Numbered from the stretch's first letter, positions 13,351 to 21,675 are shown. The stretch: 39,740 nucleotides of DNA from Acidobacteriaceae bacterium (GCA_030041045.1 JASHOQ010000043.1:1-39740), one strand, 5' to 3'. The notes: generated by a model not told the origin, from the sequence alone. Numbers and translations are program-made.

Positions 13351-15237
13351 TTGAAGACACCGCATCGCATCGCATTTGCTGTTGGCGCGCTCGCGCTTTT
13401 CTCCTCCAGGCTCGAACTCCCGGCTCACGCACGCGCAACCGATGAGCATTCCGCGGGGGCGCACGCGGCCAAGCCTGCGCAGGCTGGGGCGCAAACGGCG
13501 CCGGCGCCGGGGTCCGCGTCCGCTCCCGCGGCGAGTGTGGAGGAACGGCGCGCGGCGCTGCTTGCGCTGTTCCGCGACTACTGGGACGGGTATCTCGCCA
13601 ACCAACCCGAGTTTGCCTCGTCGATCGGCGACAAGCGCTGGAACGACAAGGTCCGCGACTATAGCGTGAAGGCGGTGAACGCGTGGCTGGAGCGCGAGCA
13701 GAACTGGCTGCCGAAGCTCGCCGCGATTGACGACGCGGGGCTGAGCGACGAAGAGAAGCTGAGCCGCGAGATGCTGATGCGGCGGTTCATGGAGGACGAG
13801 GAGGGGGCGCAGTTCAAAGAGTGGGAGATGCCGGTGAACCAGATGAGCGGCATCCAGACCGCGTACGCGGACCTGGCCGGGCAGTTGAGCTTTACCACGG
13901 TGAAGGATTACGACGACTGGATTGCGCGGCTGCACCTGATTCCGCAGGCGTTCGAGCAGGTGACGACGAATATGTCGATCGGCGTGGACGATGGGCGCGT
14001 GCCCCCGAAGATTCTGCTGGAGAAGGTGCTCGACCAGGTGAAGGCGATGGCGGCCCAGAAGCCCGAGGACACGCCGTTCGCGCTGCCGCTCAAGAAGTTT
14101 CCCTCGAGCTTGAGCGCGGCCGAGCAGACGCGGATCAAGACGGAGATGCTGGATGCGATCACGAAGGAAGTGCTGCCGGCGTATGTGCGCTTCGCGCGGT
14201 ATCTCGAGGTGAGCTATGTGCCCGCGGGGCGAAGCGACCCGGGCATCTGGGCGCTGCCCGACGGGGACAAGTATTACCGCTTCCTGATCAAGAAGACGAC
14301 CACGACGGATCTGACGCCGGACCAGATTCACCAGATCGGCCTGGACGAGGTGAAGAAGGACGAGGCGGAGGAGGAGGCGATTGCCGAGAAGCTGGGATTC
14401 AAGGACCTGGCCAGCTTCCGCGCGAGCCTGAAGACGAATGCGAAGATGAAGCCGGCCAGTGCCGACGCGCTGCTGGCCGCGTTCAGGGGCTATCTGGGGC
14501 CGATGCAGGCGAAGCTGCCCGAGCTCTTCGGGCATATTCCCAAGATGCCGTTCGAAGTGGTGCCGATGCCGGACTTCCTGGCGACCGCCGGTCCTGCGGC
14601 GTACTACCAGGAGGGCGCGCCGGATGGGAGCCGGCCGGGGCGGTTGCTGATCAATACCTACAACGCGACCGAGCGCACCTTGTACGGCGTGGAGTCGATC
14701 GCCTATCACGAGGGGATTCCCGGGCACCACATGCAGATTTCCACGGCGCAGGAGCTGACGGGGATTCCGGAGTTTCGCAAATACGAGGGGTATACGGCGT
14801 TTGTGGAGGGGTGGGCGCTGTACGCCGAGCGGCTCGGGAAAGATGTGGGATTCTACCAGGATCCTTACTCGGACTACGGACGGCTGGAAGCGGATATGTG
14901 GCGCGCGATCCGGCTGGTGGTGGATACGGGCGTGCACTCGGAACACTGGTCCCGCCAGCAGATGGTGGATTATTTTCATGAGCACTCGGCGATTGACGAG
15001 ACCGATGTGCAGGCGGAGGTGGATCGGTACATTGCGTGGCCGGGGCAGGCGCTGGCCTACAAGGTGGGGCAGATGAAGATTCTGGAGCTGCGGGCGCGCG
15101 CGCAGAAGGAGCTGGGACAGAAGTTCGACATGCGCGCGTTTCACGATGAGGTGATCGGCGCGGGTGCGCTGCCGCTCGATCTTCTGGAGGCGCGCATCGA
15201 CGATTGGATTGCTCAGGAGAAGGGCGCGGGGAAGTGA
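13351..15237 (+). CDS. Secreted DUF885 family protein, predicted zinc metallopeptidase
   Basis: This 628-residue protein belongs to the DUF885 family, common in Acidobacteriota and myxobacteria. A signal peptide (MKTPHR, then a hydrophobic run ending near AHA at about 28) indicates export. A low-complexity Ala/Pro linker (35-60) precedes the helical core, beginning LFRDYWDGYLANQPEFASSIGDKRW. The hallmark motif YHEGIPGHHMQ (His453, Glu454, His459, His460) looks like a metal-binding active site, followed by EGWALYAERLGK (about 485-498), the other family signature. Family members are annotated as uncharacterised or putative peptidases; the substrate is unknown. The TTG at 13351 is chosen because AAGGA lies 6 bases upstream and the signal peptide begins directly after it. 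It stands alone between repeat-rich gaps. Confidence 0.88.
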   Translation: MKTPHRIAFAVGALALFSSRLELPAHARATDEHSAGAHAAKPAQAGAQTAPAPGSASAPAASVEERRAALLALFRDYWDGYLANQPEFASSIGDKRWNDKVRDYSVKAVNAWLEREQNWLPKLAAIDDAGLSDEEKLSREMLMRRFMEDEEGAQFKEWEMPVNQMSGIQTAYADLAGQLSFTTVKDYDDWIARLHLIPQAFEQVTTNMSIGVDDGRVPPKILLEKVLDQVKAMAAQKPEDTPFALPLKKFPSSLSAAEQTRIKTEMLDAITKEVLPAYVRFARYLEVSYVPAGRSDPGIWALPDGDKYYRFLIKKTTTTDLTPDQIHQIGLDEVKKDEAEEEAIAEKLGFKDLASFRASLKTNAKMKPASADALLAAFRGYLGPMQAKLPELFGHIPKMPFEVVPMPDFLATAGPAAYYQEGAPDGSRPGRLLINTYNATERTLYGVESIAYHEGIPGHHMQISTAQELTGIPEFRKYEGYTAFVEGWALYAERLGKDVGFYQDPYSDYGRLEADMWRAIRLVVDTGVHSEHWSRQQMVDYFHEHSAIDETDVQAEVDRYIAWPGQALAYKVGQMKILELRARAQKELGQKFDMRAFHDEVIGAGALPLDLLEARIDDWIAQEKGAGK

Positions 15238-15394
15238 GAGAAATCGCAGATGTTAAATACACCGCAAGAAATGCAAGAAAATATGCGGGTATACGCGGAC
15301 GAACTGAGCAGACTTTGTGCGGTTATAAGAAGACAAACGTCGAAAGAGCGTCATTTGCGGGCCATAGGTATGCTTCCGGGCAGACATGAGCGGC

Positions 15395-15480
15395 GAAAAC
15401 CTCCGGTTGCAGGCAGACGAAGCGCGCGGATGTAGGCAAAAAAAGGCGCGATTTTGGGTGTTTTTTGCAGGTTTTTCGCG
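15395..15480 (+). repeat. Dispersed intergenic repeat, copy 2
   Basis: It matches the minus strand of 13081-13165. Both copies contain a run GCAAAAAA and a T-rich block. The 486-bp gap 15238-15723 holds this copy, the composite repeat behind it and the proC leader, and no gene I can support. Confidence 0.6.
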
Positions 15481-15492
15481 TGCTCTGAGATA

Positions 15493-15590
15493 AGCAACCG
15501 CAGATCCCGTTCGACTCGGTCCGCGCGGCGGACCTTGCTCAGGGCAGGCTCTTCGGTTCGTCGCCTGCGGCGACTCGGTGAGGATGACAG
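15493..15590 (+). repeat. Dispersed GATGACA-type repeat, copy 1
   Basis: The stretch begins CAACCGCAGATCCCGTTCGA and ends GTGAGGATGACAG, with the palindrome GTCCGC-GCG-GCGGAC inside. Related copies lie at 23979-24075, 27405-27460 and 30455-30506. Confidence 0.8.
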
Positions 15591-15723
15591 CTGGAGTGAA
15601 TAATCCAGGGCAAGCAGGGCCCGAGCCCTCCTGTTTCCGCACACGGGGGCCGCTGCTCCCCACCCGCCCATTGCGCGTATTCTGGTAAGTGCAGCGCAAT
15701 TTTCGACAAACAAGAGGAGAACG

Positions 15724-16578
15724 ATGGCGGAGATAGCCGTTGAGGCCGCTAGAGTGCCCGCGCAACTGCCGGATGTGCGCGTGGCGGTTTTGGGCGCGGG
15801 AAAGATGGGCAGCATTTTGCTGCAGGCATTTTTGAAGGAGAACCTGTTTGCGCCGGAGCAGATCCGGGCGACGGTTTCGCACGCCGAGGGGGCGCTGGCG
15901 CGCAGCACGCAGTGGGGCGTGGAGGTGAGCACGAACAACCGCGAAGCGGCCGAGCAGGCGGACCTGATCCTGGTGGCAGTGAAGCCATTTCAGGTGGCCA
16001 ACCTGATTGCGGAGATCAAGCCGGCGCTGACGGCGAGAAAGACGGTGGTGTCAATTGCGGCCAGCGTGAAGACACGATCGATTGAAGAGGGCGCGGAGGT
16101 GGAGATCGGAGTCATTCGCGCCATGCCGAACACGCCTTCAGCGCTGGGCGCGGGGATTGCGGCGCTGTGCCGCGGACGATTTGTGAGCGACAAACAAATG
16201 GAGCTCGCCGCGCGCATTTTCGAGACCGTGGGGCGCACGGTGATTGTGGACGAGAAGCACATGGATGCGGTGACGGGGCTTTCGGGCTCGGGGCCAGCGT
16301 ACCTCTACATCATTATTGAAGCGCTGGCGGAGGCGGGCGTGAAGGTGGGACTGCCACGCGACATTGCGACGCAACTGGCGGCGCAGACGGCGTTCGGCGC
16401 GGCGAAGATGGTGCTGGAGACGGGGTATCATCCGGCGCTGCTCAAGGACGCGGTGACCACGCCGGCGGGGTGCACCATCGATGGAATTCTGGAGCTCGAA
16501 GAGGGCGGATTGCGCGTGACGCTGATCAAGGCGGTGATGCGCGCAACAGAGCGGGCACGGCAACTGGCGGCGGGGTGA
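15724..16578 (+). CDS. proC: Pyrroline-5-carboxylate reductase
   Basis: ProC catalyses the last step of proline synthesis, NAD(P)H-dependent reduction of pyrroline-5-carboxylate, in the cytoplasm. The 284 residues are about 15 longer than E. coli ProC because of an N-terminal extension. The Rossmann motif VAVLGAGKMGS (20-30) is intact. Also visible are ILVAVKPFQV, VIRAMPNTPSALGAG and the strongly conserved C-terminal helices DAVTGLSGSGPAYLY and DAVTTPAGCTIDG. The ATG at 15724 has AGAGGAGA 4 bases upstream. It has no proline-pathway neighbours here. The stop is followed at once by a 7-bp repeat array. Confidence 0.97.
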   Translation: MAEIAVEAARVPAQLPDVRVAVLGAGKMGSILLQAFLKENLFAPEQIRATVSHAEGALARSTQWGVEVSTNNREAAEQADLILVAVKPFQVANLIAEIKPALTARKTVVSIAASVKTRSIEEGAEVEIGVIRAMPNTPSALGAGIAALCRGRFVSDKQMELAARIFETVGRTVIVDEKHMDAVTGLSGSGPAYLYIIIEALAEAGVKVGLPRDIATQLAAQTAFGAAKMVLETGYHPALLKDAVTTPAGCTIDGILELEEGGLRVTLIKAVMRATERARQLAAG

Positions 16579-16628
16579 AGGAGCAGGGAACAAGGGAACA
16601 GGGAGTAGGGAATAGGGGGTAGGGAAAT
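16579..16628. repeat. 7-bp tandem repeat array behind proC
   Basis: Units of the type AGGGAAC, AGGGAGT and AGGGAAT follow directly on the proC stop codon and end 19 bases before the stop of the convergent FGE-like gene. It is the reverse complement of the array family at 12506 and 30668. Confidence 0.8.
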
Positions 16629-16646
16629 CGAGAGGACCGCAGAGAT

Positions 16647-17537
16647 TTACTTGTTGCGGCAGACACGGAAACCCTGATCGGGGCCTTTGCCATTGGCCGC
16701 CAGACCACCCCGGTAGGCGGTCGCGGTGCAGAAGTCGGCACCCATCCAGCCGCCGCCTTTCCAAACGCGGCGGAAACCTTCGTCGCTTCCTTGGGGATCA
16801 GTTATGTGCGTCTTCAGGTCGCCGTACCAGTCCCAACACCATTCCCTCACGTTGCCTGACATATCGTAGAGGCCCAGCTCGTTGGGCTTCTTACTGCCAA
16901 CGGGATGGGTCCTATTGTGATTTTGCTGGAGGGTCGGCCAGTTCCAATATCCTGTAAGGTAAGTATCTCCCGAGTTTCTCCAATACCACGCGACTTCATC
17001 CACATCATTGCTCCCACTGTAAGTGTAACTCCGACTTAGCTGGCCTCCGCCGGCGGCATATTCCCATTCGGCTTCTGTGGGCAGCCGGTAACCGTTCGCT
17101 CCCGGGTTGATGGATGCCGTCCACTGGATGTCATCGAGATCGCCGAACTTGGGGTCCGGCAGGTTATGAGGATCTTTCTTACTCTTGTCTATGTTGTAGA
17201 AAGATCGCAAACCTTCCTGGATACTCCGTTGGTTACAGTATTCGATGGCATCGTACCAGCTCACCATCTCCACTGGTAAGTCGTCACCCTTGAACTTTGA
17301 GGGATTGGTTCCCATCACGTGGGTCCACTCTTTTTGAGTTACATCGTATTTAGCGATGTAAAAGTCCGACAGGATGACACCTTTTCCGTAGTAGTTGGAG
17401 GTTGTGTTCCTGTAGGTCCCGCCTTTGACTAAGACGAATGTATCGGGCACCCTTCCCGAGGAATCGCCTGCAACGGCCGCTATTGCTGTTAAGCCGACAA
17501 CCATTACGCTTGCCGCCAGGATAAGTTGTCTTCTCAT
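16647..17537 (-). CDS. Exported formylglycine-generating-enzyme (SUMF1) domain protein
   Basis: This protein has 296 residues with a signal peptide (MRRQLILAASVMVVGLTAIA, cleaved near AVAG at about 26). The rest is a single FGE-sulfatase/SUMF1 domain: FVLVKGGTYRN, FYIAKYDVTQKEWTHVMGTNPS, PVEMVSWYDAIEYCNQRS, GYRLPTEAEWEYAAGGG, NELGLYDMSGNVREWCWDWYG, and the end block GGGWMGADFCTATAYRGG through GPDQGFRVCRNK. Most bacterial members of this fold are not true sulfatase activators but bind or modify other substrates. The usual copper-binding Cys pair of genuine FGE is not clearly present. No sulfatase gene is nearby; it lies behind two xylanase genes on the same strand, separated by 205 bases. The ATG at 17537 has GGGGAAG about 9 bases upstream. 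Confidence 0.88.
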   Translation of the reverse strand: MRRQLILAASVMVVGLTAIAAVAGDSSGRVPDTFVLVKGGTYRNTTSNYYGKGVILSDFYIAKYDVTQKEWTHVMGTNPSKFKGDDLPVEMVSWYDAIEYCNQRSIQEGLRSFYNIDKSKKDPHNLPDPKFGDLDDIQWTASINPGANGYRLPTEAEWEYAAGGGQLSRSYTYSGSNDVDEVAWYWRNSGDTYLTGYWNWPTLQQNHNRTHPVGSKKPNELGLYDMSGNVREWCWDWYGDLKTHITDPQGSDEGFRRVWKGGGWMGADFCTATAYRGGLAANGKGPDQGFRVCRNK

Positions 17538-17742
17538 CGAGTGATCTTCCCCGTTGACTCCGATCAAAGAAAGCCCCGCGTCTCGACTACGAACAGGCAG
17601 AAAGGGCGAGCGTCCGCCGGGCGCAGGGGCCATTGCGCACGCACCCCTTGAGTTTTCCAGGGCTCTCATTCTTATGCAAAGATGCGGCGAAACAGGCCCT
17701 TTGTCCTGCTTCGCCGTGCTGCCTCAGTCGGCCGGCAAAAAG

Positions 17743-19080
17743 CTAATTTACGGTGCAGGCCGTTCCATTGAGCGCAAAGTTTGTGGGTATTGCGTTGGTG
17801 GAACCGTTCCAGGTTCCATTGAAGCCGAAGCCGGTATAGGTTCCGCCGGCGGGAATATTCTCCCATGTCTGGCCGGACTGTTCGCTCACGGTAACGTTGG
17901 CGCCGCTCTGGGAGACGGTTCCATTCCATGAGCTGCTGATAGTCTGCCCGTTGGCAAAGGTCCAGGTCAGCGACCAGCCGCTCAGAGTCTCGCTTCCGCC
18001 ATTCTTGATGCCGATGGTCGCTCCGAACTGGCTGCTGTTTTGGGGAGAGATCGTATAGTCGACGGTGCAGGCGGAGCCGCCACTGCCGCCCGCGGCATTG
18101 ACGGTGAGCGCAATGGTGGTGCTTGCGGTCGTGCTGCCGGAGGTTCCGGTGACGGTGATCGTGGACGAACCGGTCACGGCTGAGCTGTCGGCGGTCAGCG
18201 TGAGGGTGCTATTTCCGGTGGTGGGGTTGGTGCCGAACGACGCGGTGACGCCGCTGGGCATGCCGGAGGCAGTAAGGGTGACGCTGCCGCTGAATCCGTT
18301 CTGGTCCTGCAACTCAATGGTGTCAGTAGCGCTGCTCCCCTGGGTTACAGAGACCGAGGAGGCGGAGGGCGATAAGGTAAAGCTGGGCGAGCCGCCGGAA
18401 GAGCCGCCGCAGCTTGTTGCGCATACGGTGGCGTTCACGGATCCGCTGGCGCCGTTATATGCCTCTGTCCCGAGGATCTGATAGTTGAACGTACCCACTG
18501 TCATCCCGAGGCTGTTCCAGTGGTTGAAGTGATTGGCGGTGGTGACAACGTTGTTCTGCCCGATCGATGCTCCGCCCCATGCGTCTAAGTACTGTTCGAA
18601 GGTTGCAGTGCCTTCGATGGAGGGTTGGTTGACTTGCTCATGCTCATAAGTGGTGTAAGTATGCCCATCGCTGGTCACACTGCCCATCTCCGTTGCGTCC
18701 GCCGTGTAGAGCGAACCAAGCTCCGTGATGTAATATTCGACGAGCGGACTTGTCAACCATCCGTAGATGGAAATGGTGTTATAGCCGCTGGCGGATCCGA
18801 CGTTATAGCCAATCACCTGAGCACTGCCGGGATTCCAGCCTTTCCCGCCCACAACATCGCTGACACCGGACCAGGTAATGGCGTAATTGCCGGCCGTACC
18901 CAGAGTCATGGTTGCCGACCCGCCGCTACTATACAGCGAATAGTAGAAGCCGTTGTTGGTGCCCGTTCCATTGCCGCTTACGGTCTGGGCGTTTACCGGC
19001 ATGGTTATGCAACCCGCCGCTATGAGGGCGGCGAGAACTATTTGCTGAATTCGTATGGAAACGAACCACATTGACCGCAT
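17743..19080 (-). CDS. Secreted GH11 endo-1,4-beta-xylanase with Ig-like and CBM2-type domains
   Basis: This 445-residue enzyme cuts xylan in the plant cell wall. Order: signal peptide (1-31, ending VNAQ), GH11 jelly-roll (about 35-222), Cys/Gly/Ser linker, a Ser/Thr-rich Ig-like domain (about 230-330, FTLSPSASSVSVTQG to TTIALTVNA), a second linker, and a C-terminal CBM2-like cellulose-binding domain (about 345-445, DYTISPQNSSQFGATIGIKN, SGWSLTWTFANGQTI, WENIPAGGTYTGFGFNGTWNG). Both catalytic glutamates are present: Glu115 in SPLVEYYI and Glu206 in LGTEAYNGASG. GH11 signatures VGGKGWNPG and NQPSIEGTATF are intact. The ATG at 19080 has GGAGGAGG 5 bases upstream; a second ATG lies 9 bases later. 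It follows a one-domain paralogue in tandem. Confidence 0.93.
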   Translation of the reverse strand: MRSMWFVSIRIQQIVLAALIAAGCITMPVNAQTVSGNGTGTNNGFYYSLYSSGGSATMTLGTAGNYAITWSGVSDVVGGKGWNPGSAQVIGYNVGSASGYNTISIYGWLTSPLVEYYITELGSLYTADATEMGSVTSDGHTYTTYEHEQVNQPSIEGTATFEQYLDAWGGASIGQNNVVTTANHFNHWNSLGMTVGTFNYQILGTEAYNGASGSVNATVCATSCGGSSGGSPSFTLSPSASSVSVTQGSSATDTIELQDQNGFSGSVTLTASGMPSGVTASFGTNPTTGNSTLTLTADSSAVTGSSTITVTGTSGSTTASTTIALTVNAAGGSGGSACTVDYTISPQNSSQFGATIGIKNGGSETLSGWSLTWTFANGQTISSSWNGTVSQSGANVTVSEQSGQTWENIPAGGTYTGFGFNGTWNGSTNAIPTNFALNGTACTVN

Positions 19081-19183
19081 ACTGAACCTCCTCCCGTTCC
19101 TTTGGTTACCGGTTGCCTGGGAATTCTCGTCCGCGACCAGCACACTCTTCGCGATTGCGTATCGTCTTTTGCGTTCCATCCAG

Positions 19184-19217
19184 CCGGGCCGGCGATTCTA
19201 ATAACCTGCCGGCCCGG
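19184..19217. other. Strong GC-rich hairpin between the two xylanase genes
   Basis: CCGGGCCGGC (19184-19193) and GCCGGCCCGG (19208-19217) form a perfect 10-bp stem with a 14-nt loop. It lies 31 bases beyond the stop of the upstream xylanase. No T-run follows on either strand, so it may slow transcription or stabilise a processed 3' end rather than act as a standard terminator. Confidence 0.55.
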
Positions 19218-19248
19218 GCGATGGCAAACGAATCAGCGAAAGAATCGG

Positions 19249-19923
19249 TTACCACACGGTTGCGTTTACGTACCCGCTGGCGCCGTTATAGGCCTCAGTC
19301 CCGAGAATCATATAGTTGAAGGAGCCCATGGGCATGCCAAGGCTCTCCCAGTTATTAAAGTGGTTGCCCGTGGTGACGGTGTGGTTCGATCCGATCGATG
19401 AGCCGCCCCAGTTATCGAGGTACTGCTCGAAGGTGGCGGTACCTTCAATAGAAGGCTGGTTGACTTGCTCGTGCTCGTAAGTGTCATAAGTGTGCCCGTC
19501 ACTGTTGACACTGCCCTTGTAAGTGGCATCTGCCGTATACAACGAGCCGAACTCACAGATGTAATACTCGACGAGCGGATTGGTCGTCCAGCCGTACACG
19601 GAGATGTTGTTATACCCGTTAGCGGCGCCGACGTTGTAGCCTACGGACATCGATCCGCCGGGATTCCAGCCCTTGCCGCCGACCATATCACCGACGCCCG
19701 ACCAGCTGATGGAGTAATTGCCGCCGCCGTAGTCATCAGTCAATGTCATGGTGGCCGATCCGCTGCTTGTATAGAGCGAGTAGAAGTAGCCGTTGTTGGT
19801 GCCGGTGCCGTTGTTGTACACCTCGGTTTGGGCATTTGCCGTCATGGCGAGGCAGCCCGCCACTACGAGAGCCGCGAGGACTCCCTGGAGAACTCGCGGT
19901 GAAACGAATTTCACAAAGCGCAT
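19249..19923 (-). CDS. GH11 endo-1,4-beta-xylanase, single domain
   Basis: This 224-residue secreted xylanase consists only of a signal peptide and the GH11 domain. It is a close paralogue of the next gene downstream, sharing blocks such as NQPSIEGTATFEQYLD and LGTEAYNGASG. Catalytic residues Glu119 (NPLVEYYI) and Glu210 are present. The N-terminus offers two processing routes: a signal peptidase I site after ANA (residue 31), or a lipobox VAGC with Cys24, which would make it a lipoprotein. The ATG at 19923 has AAGGAG 7 bases upstream; a perfect inverted repeat abuts this site. It is the first gene of the xylanase pair and probably carries the promoter. Confidence 0.93.
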   Translation of the reverse strand: MRFVKFVSPRVLQGVLAALVVAGCLAMTANAQTEVYNNGTGTNNGYFYSLYTSSGSATMTLTDDYGGGNYSISWSGVGDMVGGKGWNPGGSMSVGYNVGAANGYNNISVYGWTTNPLVEYYICEFGSLYTADATYKGSVNSDGHTYDTYEHEQVNQPSIEGTATFEQYLDNWGGSSIGSNHTVTTGNHFNNWESLGMPMGSFNYMILGTEAYNGASGYVNATVW

Positions 19924-19936
19924 GCTGATTCTCCTT

Positions 19937-19960
19937 TCCGGATTCCAATCGAAATCCGGA
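19937..19960 (-). promoter_or_regulatory. Perfect inverted repeat at the ribosome-binding site of the first xylanase
   Basis: TCCGGATT (19937-19944) and AATCCGGA (19953-19960) are separated by 8 bases. The repeat ends directly beside the AAGGAG site of the xylanase at 19923. It may be a regulator-binding site or a leader hairpin that affects mRNA life or translation. Confidence 0.55.
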
Positions 19961-20010
19961 TAACTGAAGTTTCGAAGAATTTGAAACACCGACTTACCCG
20001 CCGCGGCGCT

Positions 20011-20146
20011 GGGAAAATCCTCGGCTTGCTTGGGGGAAGGGACTTCTCCAAACCGGAGCGCTCAAGTCACGGCTCGTGGATCCGTGACGGCGACAGGAAA
20101 TCCTCGACTTGCGGGGGAACTCCGTCAGTCGTGCGATCAACGACTC
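20011..20146 (-). other. Structured, repeat-containing region upstream of the xylanase pair
   Basis: The gap 19924-20428 has no gene I can support. It contains two direct copies of AAATCCTCG-(A/G)-CTTG followed by GGGGGAA, starting at 20015 and 20098 (83 bp apart), a hairpin GTCACGG/CCGTGAC (20066-20072 with 20082-20088), and a hairpin AGTCGT/ACGACT (20127-20132 with 20140-20145). An AT-rich stretch at about 20155-20235 could hold a promoter. No known riboswitch class matches. Confidence 0.45.
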
Positions 20147-20428
20147 GTGATAGGGATTGATGCAAAATTCACGGAAAAGGTAAATCAATTTAGTAAAACG
20201 ATAAATCCGGGATCCGATTACGAAGGTAACCATAAGGCAAGCGATTGATTCAAAATGGCGGAGCAGTCGAATTTTGATCGGACCCCGAATTTTTTCGGAG
20301 AAGACGCGATTGACCTTAGATCGGGGCATGGGTGCGGCCGGCTTTCGTCTCGATGCCGGGAGCGGACGCTGCGCGCCCGTACAGTACGGTTGGGGCTTTG
20401 TTGCCTGGGTTAAGCTAATGGCTTGCCG

Positions 20429-21490
20429 ATGGAGCGACCAACGTGGCTGCCCAAGTACATACCCGAGTTGCAGGGGCTGCGCGGGATTGCGGTGCTGGGA
20501 GTGGTTTTCTATCACTGCCATCCGCGGCTTGTGGGCACGTGGGTGTATGGGGCGTCGCTGTGGGGATGGGCGGGCGTCAATCTGTTCTTTGTGCTCTCGG
20601 GATTTCTGATTACCTCCATCCTGCTTGAAACGCGCCACCGGCCGCATTATTTCCGCAATTTTTATGCGCGCAGGGTGCTGCGCATCTGGCCGGTGTATGT
20701 GCTGGTGCTGGCGGTGGTCTATCTTGAGGCGCCGTGGTTCATCGGGCCGCCGGTAGCTGAGGCGGTGAAGACGGCGCCGTGGCTGGCATACATTTTTTTT
20801 GTGCAGAACCTGTTTCATCTGGCGCTGCCGCCGGCGCTGGGGCAGACGTGGTCGCTGGCGATCGAGGAGCAGTACTACTTTCTATGGGCGCCGCTGGTGC
20901 GGCTGCTGCGCAGGCCGTGGCTGCTGGCTGTGGCGCTGGGCGCGGCCATTGTGGCCTCGCCCGTGGTGCGGCTGGAAAATTTCCGCTGGATGACGCCGAC
21001 GCACACGCTGATCCACCTAGACGGGATTGCGTGGGGCGGCCTGCTGGCGCTGGCGCTCTATACGCTTGCGTGGAGCCGGCGGGCGTGGCTGATTCTCGCG
21101 GTGAGCGGCGGCGCGGCGGGATGGCTGGCGGCGGCGACCATTGCGGGCGGGACGGCGTTTCTGGATTCGGCGCTGGCGGTGTGCTTTGCCGGCGCAGTGC
21201 TGGCGGCGCTTGCGTCGACGGGCGCGCGCAATCCGGTTAACGCGGCGCTCAGGCGCGGGCCGCTTGCGTACTACGGGCAGATCAGCTACGGGCTTTACAT
21301 GATTCACATTGCGGTGTTCATTTTCTTTGGATGGTTCGATGCGCGCATGGACCGCTATGGGATGGCGGGGAACCTGGCGGTGGTGGGATTCCGCCTAGCG
21401 GTAGCGACAGCGGTGGCGACGGTGTTGTGGTACGGGTTCGAGCGGCAGATTTTGCAATTGAAGCGATTTTTTGGCGGGAGGGCGGGTTGA
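20429..21490 (+). CDS. Membrane acyltransferase of the OafA/YrhL type (acyltransferase family 3)
   Basis: This 353-residue integral membrane protein has about ten predicted membrane segments. Family 3 members transfer acetyl or other acyl groups to sugars in lipopolysaccharide, capsule, peptidoglycan or glycolipids. The family signature is clear: IPELQGLRGIAVLGVVFYH near the start (Arg and His of the active site), GVNLFFVLSGFLITSILLE, FYARRVLRIWPVYVLVL and QTWSLAIEEQYYFLWAPL, and YGQISYGLYMIHIAVF near the end. There is no C-terminal SGNH domain. The ATG at 20429 is preferred over a TTG two codons earlier; the ribosome-binding site is weak. It stands alone, so its acceptor sugar cannot be guessed. 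Confidence 0.9.
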   Translation: MERPTWLPKYIPELQGLRGIAVLGVVFYHCHPRLVGTWVYGASLWGWAGVNLFFVLSGFLITSILLETRHRPHYFRNFYARRVLRIWPVYVLVLAVVYLEAPWFIGPPVAEAVKTAPWLAYIFFVQNLFHLALPPALGQTWSLAIEEQYYFLWAPLVRLLRRPWLLAVALGAAIVASPVVRLENFRWMTPTHTLIHLDGIAWGGLLALALYTLAWSRRAWLILAVSGGAAGWLAAATIAGGTAFLDSALAVCFAGAVLAALASTGARNPVNAALRRGPLAYYGQISYGLYMIHIAVFIFFGWFDARMDRYGMAGNLAVVGFRLAVATAVATVLWYGFERQILQLKRFFGGRAG

Positions 21491-21501
21491 GGTTTGAGGA
21501 T

Positions 21502-21675
21502 TCCCACCTTTTCGCAAGGAACGTCGAAGGGATGGGGCAACGCTGTTTGTGGTGGTTTCCCACCCTTCGTGCGATAAGACTGCGCGAAGAATGGGGCAAC
21601 CGGCAGTGGAGCGTTTCTCCGAGGCTAAAGCCGCCGGGGAGGTTGGCGGCTCATTCAGCGGCCTGAAGGCCGCTG
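21502..21675 (+). repeat. Cluster of dispersed palindromic repeats
   Basis: The 316-bp gap 21491-21806 holds two copies of a palindromic repeat of type TCCCACCC ... GGATGGGGCAAC (about 21502-21539 and 21551-21601), and a perfect 9-bp hairpin CAGCGGCCT/AGGCCGCTG (21656-21664 with 21667-21675). No gene is visible. Confidence 0.7.

Noticed and set aside
13297..15144. 615-codon minus-strand frame opposite the DUF885 gene
   Set aside because: It is a shadow of the DUF885 frame, with Arg/Leu-rich composition and no motif.
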